Source: Climacium dendroides (lineage: Eukaryota; Streptophyta; Bryopsida; Hypnales; Climaciaceae). Taken from it: 64,000 bases of DNA. The position numbers were made by a program, and so were the translations under genes. Position 1 is the stretch's first letter. Every line of letters starts with the position of its first letter. Of the stretch, positions 46,725 to 58,790 are shown piece by piece. The DNA is taken from the NCBI GenBank assembly GCA_950106755.1, contig OX467090.1:9733489-9797488 (forward strand), written 5' to 3'. Below the pieces are notes generated by a model. It saw only the letters and a list, made by a program, of their open reading frames with translations. It was not told the origin of the DNA and did not search any database.

Positions 46725-47644
46725 GTTCTAAAAGCACTCAAGCTTTTTAATCACCCACCTTTTCAAATGTACACTATTTATAAATGTTGTTTTTTATAGC
46801 CTTCAAAAATGTACAAAGGTGGACAATTTTAGAGAACTATGACATTTCAACTTCAAAATTTCATAACTAGTTCTACAAAGCTCAAAAAAATATGAAATGA
46901 CTTGAATAAAGGTATGTCTACACTTGGCCTTAGCAAGCATTCATTGTAGTGATGGTACAATAATTTTTTGGTAGGTGTTCAAACCTTTGTTCATTTGAAA
47001 TTGCCTAGCCTACATGGCTACAAAGTTGGCAAGGGGTTACGAGCGGTATTTACCATAGAGAAGTCAAGGACAATTCATAATTCTTTGACATTGCATGTTG
47101 TTGTTATAAAAGTTCAAATCTCTCAATTTTGTAGATTTTTCAACACAGACAACGGTCTTTCATAATGCAAGGAGATTGGGGCAATTACATAAGGTAAACT
47201 AGCATATGACAAGTCATGTGACAAGGAGATTGACTGGTTTGCCTTGTTGACATATTTGAAATTTTTTAATTTTTTTTTTTGCATATACAAGCAAACATGA
47301 GAAATGGGAAGAGCAGTTGAAATTTATTTATTTATTTGATAAAATATGAATTTGTTACAAATTTTTAAGTGAACTAACCAAGTGGCTCAAAATAGTCTCT
47401 AGACTACCTCCAAAGACATCAATAATTATACCCATGGTGGTCATCAACCACCTAATGCACTTATAATATTTCCTAATATGAACATGACAGAATAGAATAA
47501 AAAAAGGTGGTTCATGTAATGAATTACACTAGAAAGGTGCAAGTTTATAATACAATCTCTAACATCTCCATCACCATTACACAAAACATTGATTTCAGTC
47601 ATTAATCTATCTAATGAAGATTTGTTTACACTAATAAAAAAAAT

Positions 47645-47774
47645 GTGACATAGATTGATGGAAAACTGTAATGGGTTGTTTGATAGATGTATGTATTAGG
47701 GAATTCAACGTGACATAGATTGATGGAAAATTGTAATAGGTTGTTTGATAGATGTCTGTATTAGGGAGTTCACC
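47645..47774. repeat. 65-bp tandem duplication
   Basis: Two adjacent units each begin GTGACATAGATTGATGGAAA and contain GGTTGTTTGATAGATGT. They differ at about five positions. Confidence 0.88.
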
Positions 47775-47874
47775 TATCATAGGTTGGTTTACCTTAACTC
47801 TATTGAAGGAGTTCAATGAACTACCTCACTTGCTTCAAGAACCAATCATTTTACAAATTGAGAAGCGTGCAGAG

Positions 47875-48450
47875 AAGCTCTTTATTGGGTGGTAGTAGGT
47901 AATACAAACCATATGGGATATGTAAAATTAGAATTAGTAGGGGCTTAAACACACTCATAGTTAAGTTAAAAATAGGAATTGAGTTCAAAAAAGAATTTCA
48001 AACCTCATTTATGAATAGTAGAATAATTTTGTTCAAAATTTGTTTGATAAAAAAGTTTGAAATCAAGTGAAAATTCATCTCTAAAAATCCATTTGTAAAT
48101 TTGACCCTCCAATCAAAAGTTATGAATAAATTTCAAAGAGGGGTTGCATGGAATATTTTCTTTGATATTTTCAAACATCCTCTTTGAAATTTTGTTCATA
48201 ACTTTTGATCGAAGAATCAAATTTACAAACAAATTTTTGGAGATGAATTTAAAATGTGTTTACCACCTTTTTTCATTCAAAGCTTTTTGAAAAATTCTAT
48301 TCTACTATGCTTAGATGAGGTCTAAAATTATAATTCACACATAAATCTTACATTTTGACAATTTGTGGTCAAGTTCTCATCTTCACATTATCCTATATCC
48401 ATTGAAGATTCAAGATAGAAAATTAATTTCATTGTAAAAGTGATCTCCCC
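47875..48450. repeat. Dispersed repeat family C, copy 2, with internal hairpin
   Basis: Matches 43915-44490 in the same orientation. The hairpin lies at about 48070-48265 with arms GACCCTCCAATCAAAAGTTA and TAACTTTTGATCGAAGAATC. Confidence 0.7.
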
Positions 48451-48955
48451 ACCTTCCATTCCCACAAATGTCATGATGCATTTTCTTCATTTTGACATTT
48501 TTTTTCCATAGATAGATGTTCAAATAACATTAGTATTGATGCTTGCTTTATTCCCCATAATGTTTAGATGAATTGTGCGGATGAGGACTTTGGGGAGGAA
48601 AAGGTAGCCTCTGTGAAGGCTATTGGATTCATACCCTATGTGTGAACGATTGATAACTTAAGATGTCCATGGTCCTGACGAACCGATGCCAAACCAACAC
48701 AAAATTAATATTTCCTTGAAACCTGCACCTTTCTGTCTTTGTCAGAGGTATTACGATTTTAGAACCATTGTTACCAAACGCCAAGTGTGTACATACCTTA
48801 AGACGCCAAATAATTCCTATTTGTCTTTGAAAAAAGGATTCACTGAAAATTATTTCAAAAATGTTTTTCTTCCATTTGTCTTTAAAAAAAAAATCAAAAA
48901 GCTTCACCTCCCAAAAATTCAGCTCTTAAATGGGCGATTTATGGACCTCCTACCT

Positions 48956-49689
48956 TGATTTATTGCTCTCAGCGACATGCCTGCATGGGAGCACCCTGTC
49001 TGTCCCTTCATGATTCTGTGCTCTGACAACGTACAGGGAGCTCATTTCAGGCGTTAGTTCTCCATGATGGGTAGTGGTTGCATTCATTCATGGCATTTGT
49101 GTTCAGTCCAACTGGTAGTTGAAACCTTATTAATTTCTGCAATTTCACCGCAACTCGACAAGCCGGCCACCCAAGTAACGGTTTCAAACATTTTTTTTGG
49201 AAACAAATGAAACGGCGCAGGAACTTTTTCTATTGCATCGAAGTTCAGGACCGGTCATTTAAGGTTAACCTCGTATTTTTTCGGTGACGTTCGTTTTAGA
49301 TTTGACAAGAGAAAAGAGGGTTGAAAGACTTCAAACCATTTTCACAATTTTAATACCTTTATGATCAAACATTGTAACCGTGTTGTCTAATTTGAAGGAA
49401 AAAAATCATGAAAAACTGGCAGTGCGGCCTGTCATTTCTATCTTTCTACATGGCAGAAAATTTGCATTGCCTATTACTGCTCCATAACATGCGCAGAATT
49501 GCTTTAAGTGGTACCATTCATGGGAAAATTCCCCTACTCAAGAACCCCGAGCTCCAGACACGGGTAATTGCTGGAGTGGTCGGAAATGGGTTCCAGGCTC
49601 CTGTATGAATGATTGCAGTTGTGCTGCATTTCAGACTTTGTGGAGTTTCGCATTCAAAAGTAATTTTCAAACCCGGTTACCATTTTATT
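48956..49689. other. Intergenic, no gene
   Basis: Composition is more even than in the repeats to the left. No domain or splice structure is seen. TTGCTTTAAGTGGTACCATTC at ~49500 resembles the right border of the 22524-22879 element and may be a solo end. Confidence 0.4.
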
Positions 49690-50032
49690 GAAGATGTTTT
49701 CAATTGGTTTCGAACTTTCGATCCACGGATTCAAAACTCCTGCATAACGGAGACCGAAGCTTCCGTATAATTATTTGTATGAAGGAAATCCAATTTCGAT
49801 CTTCCACCCTGGCCTAGCGTGGCCGGCAACTCTGCTGCATTTATTCGCGTACCCTGAGTGAGCAAGTGAGCTAACTTAATGCGCAACTGCTCATTGTTGA
49901 CTTCCGTGGTGTCCTGGTGATCGACTCCAGGACATGCAGTAAGTTAGTTGAAAACATAATCTCACTCAGTGCTGAATTGAAGTTTCAATTGTACAACTAA
50001 TTACTGTTGCCTTACATTATTAAGTTATGGCA

Positions 50033-50433
50033 GAACCACCCATAACCGACTCAATAAGCAACTGTGGACAAGATGTGGAGTACAGTAAATTTCCAGTTTT
50101 GCACAGGTGCAGAGATAGAAAGGAGAGGATTGCCAAAATTTGGTGATTTTATTGCTTGAACTGGAATTACTATGAATTTTGGAAGGCAAAAGTTGACCTG
50201 GACCCATGTCCAACGTGGAGACTACTCCAATACTCCAAAACCGCTCATTTAAGAGACTACTTCTTGTTCACTTTAATTTGGGGTTCCATACCAAGCAGAT
50301 GTGTCATGAGAAGAATGGAGGAATTGATGGGCGGAAATCAAGAACTCATGTTTGGAAACTAGAGCTACCCTTTCTTCAATTTCAGACCCTATTGACTGCT
50401 GATGGGGCTGTGGTTGGTGATGAGTGGTTCTAC
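50033..50433. mobile_element. About 400-bp insertion present in only one arm
   Basis: Ends AGAACCACCCATAACC and GGTTGGTGATGAGTGGTTCT are imperfect inverted repeats. The block is missing from the corresponding place in the left arm (~41285), where the flanks are joined. TTA precedes it and TAA follows it a few bases outside, in line with a Harbinger-like duplication, though the exact borders are unclear. No gene inside. Confidence 0.65.
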
Positions 50434-50537
50434 TCTAAATCGATTTCTGAAGCACAAGTGGCGGCGCACTGTCCATCGTCTCCCAGCAACCGTAATCAAT
50501 TAAGTAGCTAGCCGCTGCTCAAATGCTCCCGAAATGA

Positions 50538-50543
50538 TATAAA
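50538..50543 (+). promoter_or_regulatory. TATA box of nsLTP copy 2
   Basis: TATAAA about 155 bp upstream of the ATG, with the same flanking words as the copy 1 promoter. The leader contains CTGCTGCTTCTTCG near 50620. Confidence 0.65.
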
Positions 50544-50695
50544 GACTCCGCCACCTTCCTCCAGATTCCATCTTCAGGCACAAGCTAGAGTTCTCAGCAT
50601 CCATCGGCATTCATCTAGCTGCTGCTTCTTCGTCTTCGGTTAGATTTTGTGTGCAAGTGCTGTTTGGTGTAACTAGTTCTGAGCTAGCTACAACC

Positions 50696-51019
50696 ATGAA
50701 GCTCCAGGTTGCAGCAGCTCTTTGCGCACTGATGCTGGTGGCGTCGGAGATGGCGGTGACGTCGGAAGCCGCGTGCGACATCCTGCAGATGGCGCCGTGT
50801 CTTCCTGCCAGCAAGAATGCGCAAGTGGCGCCCACCCCGCAGTGCTGCGGCAACATCTCCAAGATGGGGCAGGGGACGGCGGGAGCCCAGTGCCTGTGCT
50901 CCCTTGTGAGCCAACCCCTGGCCAAGTCGCAGGGCGTGGATGTCCGCATTGCTCTGTCACTTCCCCAGAAGTGCCGCCTTCCTGTTCCCAGAGGATACGT
51001 CTGCCAGGGTACGTCCTAA
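50696..51019 (+). CDS. Non-specific lipid-transfer protein (DIR1/type IV-like), copy 2, 107 aa
   Basis: Paralogue of the minus-strand gene at 40691-41014, oriented towards the right end of the window. All eight Cys are conserved at the same positions. The three changes are G10C, which places an extra Cys inside the signal peptide; L71V; and A88S, just before the seventh Cys. None touches the disulfide framework. The frame is intact, the promoter is conserved, and the 3' flank is conserved for about 800 bp, so both copies may be functional. The possible terminal intron (51009-51089) is present here too, with GTACGT and GTGCAG borders. If used, the protein ends in GMQC, adding a ninth Cys to the mature protein. 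Confidence 0.9.
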   Translation: MKLQVAAALCALMLVASEMAVTSEAACDILQMAPCLPASKNAQVAPTPQCCGNISKMGQGTAGAQCLCSLVSQPLAKSQGVDVRIALSLPQKCRLPVPRGYVCQGTS

Positions 51020-51910
51020 TCTGCTTAAATTCGAGCACCGTATTCTTGCCAATTCTACTTCAGTTGTTGAAACTTCGATCACAGTGCAGGGATGCAATGC
51101 TAACTTGTGCTCTTGTCCCAATGGAACAATTAAACGGTTGGACTTTGCGCGATAAGTAAACTCTGGAGCTTCCAGTTACAGGGATACTTGATGGAGAATT
51201 TTTCAGTGTCTGTATGTCAGTTGTTGCTCACACTGCTTCAATTCTTTGGACGGTGTGCAGGAATCCGCGTCCCTGGGGGCTAAGCTCATAACTTCAGAAT
51301 GTTTCGGCACTGCAACAGGGTTGAACTAATTTGTTAGACCATGCGTGTTGGTTAGATTTGCTATCAATGCTAGCTGCTTAGAGCATTCCAGTAATCGCTG
51401 GAGGGTCCGATAATTATGTACCGGTGGTGTAGAAACTGTGTCAGTGGACCATGGATCTGCTGAAGTCTTGGCTGACTTTTTACAATAAAGATTCTAGTTA
51501 TTCTGCGGAAGACTCCTTTCTGATGGTCGACGTATTTGAACTGCTGTCTTCAATTTCGACTTCAATTGTAAGTGGTGATCTGCTGAGACTGCAGACCGAT
51601 CAAATGCATGCATGCAGCTTGTAGGTTTCGTGGACGTACAATCTCCCGCTGCACCAGTCCGCCACACACTGGCTTGTCTTGAGAATTTGAGTAATCACCG
51701 TGTATCCTAAACACAAGATCGCAAACTTTGTTAGACTGTCCAAAGAAACACTTGATACCTTTAATTAGAAAGTGGGCTTTTTTTTTGCTCCTTTTTCCTC
51801 GACATTTCCATTTTTTGAGGGTAAATCAATGCTGTGAAATTAGCTCATTTTTCGACAGAACAGTCTCCAGAATCGGAGCTTGCCTTTTTATTATATTGCA
51901 ACTGAATGTG

Positions 51911-54900
51911 TTTAAATGAAAATTCAATGAAGACTATACTAATGATAAATATTGTTGACAACACTAATCATGAAGCATAACATTAATTGTCAACAATCTG
52001 GTTAATTTTATCAACGGTGAATTTCAACATAGACATTATTTGTCAACTATTGGGTATAAATTCTTTATTAGTTTATATTTAATGTGACTTAATTATTTCA
52101 TCAAAATGCAAAGAAAAATGTATGAATCCAAGAAACCTATTAGATGCTCAAAAAAGTTACTGTTCAAAAAAAGTAAATACAACACTAAATGTCATCTAAT
52201 TAAAGTTTATAGTGACCACTGACCAGGGTAAAAGTCCAAGTAACACTAATCACAATGTAACACTATTTATTATCATTAGTGGAGTGTGCTTTGCACCGTT
52301 TTACAACCAAAATAGAAGTAAAAATAATTTTAAATTTTTTAAAATCAAGAACTTCTAAATACGGTGTGTGAAGTTATGGTCATGCAATGAATATAAATTT
52401 TTAAGGTAACTGACCCATTTTCAACCACTTAAGCAGCTTCCTAAGTCTAAAGCGTGGGTCTATCAAGTCTATGGATATTTTCCGTGTATAGAAATAGTGT
52501 TTGGGAGGAAATTATAATTTTTCAGAATTCTATTTTAAAAAATAGAATTTCTATTAATTTTGAGTTGAAGATGCTCTTTGATCCATACTGATCATGTAAA
52601 TCTTTGTTATTTCTAAGGAAGGTTGGCTATGAAATCCAAGAAAGGTTGGTTGCTATATTGAGAATCTCATAGCCAATTATAATGTGCCACAACTGCATTG
52701 AGAATTGTAACATAATTGTTCACTTATCTCTACCTGCACTGAAAGAGAGCAACCTAAAGTAATCAAATGGTCGAGTATTCTAATGCATTAAGTAGTGGAA
52801 GGGCTTTGTTGTGGTGAGAGATTGTGTTTATGATTTGAATTGAAAGCTTTATGTGTGAAGGAGTGCAAGGGCCTTGTTTTTAACGCTAACGACATTTTAA
52901 AAATAATAGATAATTTAATTTTTAATTTAAAAATATTTCAAAAATTCATAACTCTTACACTTTGTAGGTTCAAAGGCCACAAAACAAAGTCCATGCATCT
53001 CTATTTGCAGAGAGTTTTCCAATGATATCAAGAAAATGACTTGGAGATTTACGTTTTTTTAGATCTCATTTTATCAAACAACAAACCAATAAACAAATTT
53101 AAGGTATAGTTGTTAGGTTGATGAAATTTAAGATTTAAATAGTCTATTAATAATAATTTAAATTTTAAATAATTTAAAATGATCTTCATTTAAATCATTT
53201 AAGATTTAAGTCTTAAATAGTCTCTAAAAAATGCAATCTTATTCATTATTCATTTAATAAATTAAAAAAAGGCAAAAATAATTATTATAAATTACCATAA
53301 ATAAAATTTAAAACCATTTTATTAATTTTAAAATAGAAATAAATTATTTACCAATTTATAAGTGTTAGGTAAGTGGTATGTGAAGAGATTAACATTTTTG
53401 AAACTATGTAATGTATTAACACTTATGGTGCAATAAACAATCAAATATTTATTATAGAGTGATTTCACCTTACTTATGATTGAGTCATTAAATGTTTGCA
53501 ACCAATGTTTAAATGTGATTAAGAAAAATAAAACCTCGTCATATTTTGTATGTAACAATACACATAGAAATTTGATTACAACATTTGTAAAGCAACTTAT
53601 TGTTTTAGAAGAGAGATCAATTTTGCCACAATAAGATTTTGCACCTATATAAAAGTTATATAGTTATGGTCAATATAAAATGCATGGCAATGTTATAAAT
53701 GTTCCATCAAATATTGATAAAATACACTAAGTCCATGAACTTGAGAATGGTGGTACAACATAGGATTATGAAATGCCATTTTGTATATAAATATCTTTTT
53801 ATATTTAAAAATGTACACCTTAATGTGATTATGTTAGTACTAAAAGATTAATTGAAATCTCCATTGTATAGAAAATTAGATAAGGTTTGAATTCATCCTT
53901 TATAGTAGGCAACTACTGCCTTTTTTGAATGCATTGTGACAAATTGTGTCACAATGCACCCAAAAAAAATTTAATTAATTTTTTTTAACAACCCCTTCCC
54001 CCTAGTTTCAAAATATTAATTAATTTCCTCTCTTCCTTCCCCTCCCCCCCTATTTGTAATCTTGAGAACCCATATTGAGGGACAATCAATATAGAACAAT
54101 TCAATACTAAATTCATATCTTGTATCCGTATCTGTATTCATATCCGTCTCTAATATAGTATTTATATCCATATCCATATTTAGTATCATATTCTGGATTC
54201 ATATTTGGACAGCTCAGATTAAATCTCACAAAGATCAACGACTTGTGATTTTTTGAGAAATGGCAGCATTTTAGAAGGGAAGCAATTTTTTTTTAAAAGA
54301 TCAATGGCATGTGATTTTTTCGAGAGAGAGGGGGGACTAATGCAAACCAAGAAGTGCAGCCTCTTTTGGATGCATTGTGGAGTAGTTTGTTTGTCATAAA
54401 TCTACAAACAAATAGTAAAAATTATATTTTTTGTTCAAAATTTTCATTGTTCAAAATTTTCATTGTTTTTTTAGCAACAACTTACAATCAACTAAAGTAA
54501 TTAAAATAATTCCTATACTTGCCACTTGAAATGAAATCGTCTTTATCAAATTTCCCATTATTTATTTTTGTTTATTTTTCCCTCCATCTACTATCAATAT
54601 ACTAACTACATTCTTATTTACTTGGAATAGAGCCTCATGGTTATACCATTCTTGTTTTTTATATATGATTTTTTGTTGATTGGCTACAACCAAAAGATAT
54701 TGGTTATTTCTTGTAAAGGAAAATTTCATTTTAGGGATCAAAATAGCTAGATTACTATCGTATTCCAAAACTAATACTCTAATAGCCAAATTTTGCCCAA
54801 ATATCACTTAGTTTTCATATAGGTACCACCAAGTATGACCAAAATATTATATGAGTATTGAAGAAATAACTTGCCCCTCCTCCAAAATGAAAAAAAATAA

Positions 54901-56440
54901 ACTCATTAGTTTCTATCATCATGAGGAAAGAGACAACAATGCACTTCATCAATAGCAATTGATCTTAAGTTAATCTTTTAATACATGAACAAGCCAAAAA
55001 TGACCTACAATTTTTGATACAATACAATATGCTTGGGCCTTAATAGGATTCATTGTTTAGCTTTTTTACTTTCATAAATTATTTAGTAAGCTTATTGTTA
55101 TTTCTATAGTATAGTTTGTTTGGACAATTTTGAATAGATGGCTTGTTCACTCACTTACTCATCTACAACTTGTAGAGTGAGTAAAGTCCCTCAATCCTTT
55201 TCATTAGTGTTGACACTATTGGGATGTGGGGCATAAGTATAAAATTGTAGATACAAATAGAAATCAATTAGTGAAAATTTGTTGCATTGTTAGGCTTTCA
55301 ATTTAACACTTCATTGCAAAGCATACTATATTGTATTAGAAATCGTAGGCCAATTCTCTGACATTAAAGGGTTAAGCTTAATCCTTGTCAACAAAAAGTT
55401 AGACACAAACCTCACCTAAAGCGAGACCTAAAGTACTAGTACCTAGAAAAATGGAAGAGATTCCACTAAACAATTCTAGCAAAGTTGAACCATTCCATTT
55501 GTTGCTTCTCGCTTTGGGTTAGCTTACATGTGAGTCTAGTCAACAAGTTTACTACTAATTCAAGTAAGAAGACAAAAGTGACTCCATTGATTGCCTTGCT
55601 AGGGTAAGGGTGGGCAAACTGGCAAACAAGAAAGAAAAAATTGAAGTTTTACCAATACTGGTGAATAATTTCATTGGTGGAGACTAGTCAATCTTGAAAG
55701 AATCTAATACATGTGAATTTCTTTTCCACCCACTAAGTTCACATGAAAGTGCAATGGCTATTTTTCCTTGGAGCACCCGCTGTGAAAGTTCCCCGATGAC
55801 AAATACATGTAAAGAGGCCCTTACTTTGTCATTGCGTGGTGTGTGTGAAGGCTAGCAGCTCGCCTTTCTCGCCCCCCACTCTGCCAAGAGACCTATTCTG
55901 GATAGCTTAAGGCCATGCTCTACAATATCATCGTGTTTACATTAGTTAGAAATCAATGTATGCTACAATTAGTCAATGCAAAACTTCATTATTTTCAATC
56001 ATTTTTTCACAAGGGTCTCATATTCAATTCCTGGTGTCAAAATTTTCGGCAAGTCCCACTTGTCCTTGGTGTTCCCAATGTATAACACACCCGGGAAAAA
56101 GTGGGACCCACATGGAGTTTTGGCATTGGGAATAGAAAGTGAGACCCCTATGTGTTCCAAAAAAATGAGCTTAAGAAACTTGTGGTCAGTGGATTGCTTC
56201 TTAGGTCAAGTTTTTTTTCTGGCAATTTGTCGCTACTATCAAATGATTTTAGCCTATCTGAACTAATCCCTCCATAAGTGTGCCACTAGTGTGAGTACAT
56301 GCAAGCTTGTACTGTTAAAAAAAAAACCCTGCTTAGGATGGTGTTCTGGGACAGCGTGGCAAAAACTTGGTCAGTAGTCGTGGTTCGACACAAATATGAT
56401 CGAAAACAAAGTCGGTACTTAGACACCAATTTGATCGATC
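51911..56440. other. Long AT-rich intergenic stretch, repeats only
   Basis: No gene is supported. It contains the 52411-52760 element, degenerate family D pieces at ~52290 and ~52960-53090 (AAAACAAAGTCCATGCA then GAGAGTTTTCCAA), a TATCC/TATCT-rich stretch at ~54109-54200, and C-rich runs at ~53990-54060. Frames of 60-96 codons lack domains. 55740-55930 has locally higher GC. Confidence 0.45.
52411..52760. mobile_element. Degenerate copy of the GACCCATTT-end element
   Basis: Begins GACCCATTTTCAACCACTTA and matches 22524-22879 in reverse orientation (GAGTTGAAGA, TTATTTCTAA, ATAGCCAATTATAATG, GCCACAACT). The far inverted end has decayed. Confidence 0.55.
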
Positions 56441-56592
56441 CACTACAAAAAAAACAGTGAATAAATGACTTGTCTGTAGAGTCATTGTGGACAGCAGTGA
56501 TTGCAAAATGATTGCAAAATGACTACAAAATAACTATTGTTGTCCACAATGACTCTATGGATGAGTCATTTATTCACTGTTTTTTTGTAGTG
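56441..56592. mobile_element. CACTA-type MITE, 152 bp, with ATC target duplication
   Basis: Ends CACTACAAAAAAAACAGTGA and TCACTGTTTTTTTGTAGTG are inverted repeats that continue inward for about 60 bases (AATAAATGACT; ATTGTGGACA). ATC lies outside both ends (56438-56440 and 56593-56595). CACTA termini plus a 3-bp duplication define the CACTA superfamily. No coding capacity. Confidence 0.88.
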
Positions 56593-56659
56593 ATCATCAT
56601 GTTGTGAATGTAAGTATATTTCAGCTAGCTGGGGACAAATTATTTGCTAATTCCAAAAT

Positions 56660-56910
56660 CACTAGTGTGCCCTGCATGTACAAAACGTTGAAATATAGGT
56701 AAAAGAAAAAAAATAATTTTTTCATTTTTTCATTCATAAAAACTTTGAAATTCAATAACTTTCACACACTTGGTAGATCCAAACATTACAAAACAAAGCC
56801 CATGCACCCTTCCTTGTAGAGAGCTTTCCAACTATACCAAGAACATGACTGACTGAAGTTCACACGGTCCAAGAGATCTCAACATAACAAACAAACAAAA
56901 CAAACAGCCT
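56660..56910. repeat. Repeat family D, single unit
   Basis: Starts CACTAGTGTGCCCTGCATG and carries the family D landmarks AATAACTTTCACAC, ACAAAACAAAGCCCATGCAC, CCTTCCTTG, GAGCTTTCCAAC and GAGATCTCAACATAAC. The same series occurs four times at 58181-58790 and, reversed, at 60240-60498. Confidence 0.7.
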
Positions 56911-58144
56911 ACGTTAATTGGAGGTATGGATTTGGCTCGTGGGAGTCAGTGTGTGCTGCAAACAGTGCAAAGCTTCATTAGTTCTGACCATTTCTTCTAC
57001 CAGAAAAAAGAGCATATATTAAGAAGCTCGTGGTCATAATTTCCTTGGAATGGATTTCGAAGTTCGCTTCTGTTTTCACCGTCTCAGCGACGATCCCACC
57101 CTGGTGGTGTTCTGGGACAGTGTGACGGCCTAAGTATATCAAAACAGGAGACTCACTTCGTTGTTTTCGATCACGAGCCAGTCCGTCAGCAGGAGAGCAT
57201 CCAAGGCTTTAATTGTCAAATTCCCACACAGACGTACTCACACTTCATTGTTTTCATGAGCCAGTCCGTTAGTTAATTAGCAGGGGAGCACCCATGGCAA
57301 AGGCTTTGTGGAATTCCCTGTGAGGTCCAATCCAGAATGATGATTTCGACACAGGCGATTTGTATTCAGAGCTTTTCTCGTATCCCGTAGCCTGGAATTT
57401 GCATAAATTCCCCAGTCTCGCTTTCCCCCGTGAGGAGGCCAGAGGGTCTCAAATGGTCGAGTGACTTTCGCAAGGGCCGAGGTCACAGCACCTTGCATTG
57501 GCCATACAGCAAGCATCGTCTTTCTTCTCCAGTGCTCAAGATCATCTGGTGATGGAGTCCCTGCGAAGGAGACCGGTGTGCACGATTTTACTGAGTAGCG
57601 AGACAGGGGAATTTGACGGAGCGTTTCCGGTTCTGGGATTTTCCTGGGTAGTTTTCTGATTCCTCACTCCTAACTATGTGGTGGCAAGCACAAATGCAGA
57701 CTTTAATTTGTGCACTAGCTTCAAATACTTCCTACTTCACATTTGAAATTTGCTGTACATTGCTGAACAGATTGTGTCTCAACGATTCCAGTCCATCACT
57801 AAAGAACATGGAATTAACCTCTCGTCTTGTTTGAGGCAATTCTGAAGACCCAAATATTGAGTTTGTGTTGCTCAGGAACCAAGAATGTGGAGCTCATGGA
57901 TCCAAATTCACTCGTCCACAGTTGATGATCAGCTTCCATCCTTGCTCTCTATGGTCATTGACGGTTTCCCGCCTTTGCAGCGGTCCAAGTACGAACACGA
58001 GGCCCAAAAAAGCTTGCAGTAGTATGTTGCATCCTTTCAGGATGTCATTTCCTTGGACTCCTATTGTTTGCTTTTCTGTAGTAAGCTACATGCACCCTGA
58101 AATAATCAGTGTTGATCATTTTGTAGCAATGACCATTAATTATG
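56911..58144. other. Moderately GC-rich stretch without a supported gene
   Basis: 57000-58140 has even base composition and several frames under 110 codons, none with a recognisable domain. An imperfect duplication lies at about 57149-57310. The phrase TGGTGTTCTGGGACAG occurs at ~56340 and again at ~57105. Confidence 0.4.
57149..57310. repeat. Imperfect tandem duplication, about 85 bp unit
   Basis: Both units run ACTCAC(AC)TTC(G/A)TTGTTTTC, GAGCCAGTCCGT(C/T)AG, CAGG(A/G)GAGCA and AAGGCTTT in the same order. Confidence 0.7.
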
Positions 58145-58180
58145 CACTAGAGTGCCCTGTGGCGTTGCCACAATCAAAAC

Positions 58181-58790
58181 AAAAGTAAAAGTAATTTTTT
58201 AATTTTTAAAAAAACAAAAATAACTCAAAAATGCATAACTTTCTTACCGTGAGTTGGAATGCCATGAAACCAAGCCTGTGCACCCCTCCTCGCCGAGAGC
58301 TTCCAAAATTGTGACCAAAATATAAGAAAAAGTAATTTTATAATTTTTTAGAACAAAAAATAACTCAAAAATGCATAACTTTCACGTCATACTTCCAAAT
58401 GCCACGAAAGCAAGCCAGTGCACCCCTCCTCACTGAGGGCTTTCCGACGATACCAAATACGTGTACCCTATGTTGTTGCCACAATAAAAAAAAAGTAAAA
58501 GTAATTTTTTAATTTTGTAGTTCATAATAAAAATACTTCAAAATTCAATAACTTTCACATTGTGAGTTGGAACGCAACAAAACCAAGCTGGTGCCCCCTT
58601 CCTTGCCGAGGGCTTTTCAGCGGTACCAAGATTGTGACCAAAATATGAGTAAAAGTAATTTTTTAATTTTTTAGAACCAAAAACAACTAAAAAATGCATA
58701 ACTTTCACACCGTAGGTCCGAACACCACAAAACCAAGCTAGGGCACCCCTCCTTGTTGAGGGCTTTCGGTACTAAGCACATGACTAGAGG
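58181..58790 (+). repeat. Four-copy tandem array of family D, unit about 145-165 bp
   Basis: Units start near 58181, 58325, 58491 and 58647. Each has, in order, AAAAGTAATTTT, AATAACTTCAAAA-like, GCATAACTTTC, a variable CCATGAAACCAAGC-like word, TGCACCCCTCCT, a GAGGGCTTTC-like word and a GGTACCAAG-like word. Divergence between units is perhaps 15-25 percent. Confidence 0.85.

Larger units (their letters stand above)
46910..48798. mobile_element. Harbinger-like non-autonomous element, 1889 bp, inserted in a family B repeat
   Basis: Ends AGGTATGTCTACACTTGG and CCAAGTGTGTACATACCT are inverted repeats. TAA is found directly outside both (46907-46909 and 48799-48801). The interior codes for no transposase and contains a 65-bp tandem duplication and a copy of repeat family C. 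The 122-bp element at 11441-11562 has the same ends. Confidence 0.85.
46725..48955. repeat. Dispersed repeat family B, copy 2, split by a 1.9-kb insertion
   Basis: 46725-46906 and 48802-48955 align to the two contiguous halves of 21785-22125. The break is exactly at the TAA-flanked element 46910-48798. Landmarks after the break are TTTGTCTTT, ACTGAAAA, ATTTCAA, CACCTCCCAAAAAT and ATTTATGGAC. Confidence 0.8.
49690..51910 (-). repeat. Right arm of the large inverted duplication
   Basis: Reverse complement of 39760-41585 over its whole length, apart from an extra block of about 400 bp at 50033-50433. The arms are separated by about 8.1 kb of transposon-rich spacer. Confidence 0.88.

Noticed and set aside
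50940..51155. Alternative C-terminal exon reading GCNANLCSCPNG after nsLTP copy 2
   Set aside because: Joining it in frame needs a non-GT donor; the canonical GT-AG pair leads to a stop after four codons.
54109..54200. TATCC/TATCT-rich stretch considered as a satellite
   Set aside because: Too irregular for a tandem array; best seen as low-complexity DNA.
57865..58188. 107-codon + strand frame
   Set aside because: It runs into the family D repeat and has no domain.
58181..58790. Regular repeats considered as a CRISPR array
   Set aside because: Units of about 150 bp diverge throughout, with no short constant repeat and unique spacers, in a plant nuclear context.
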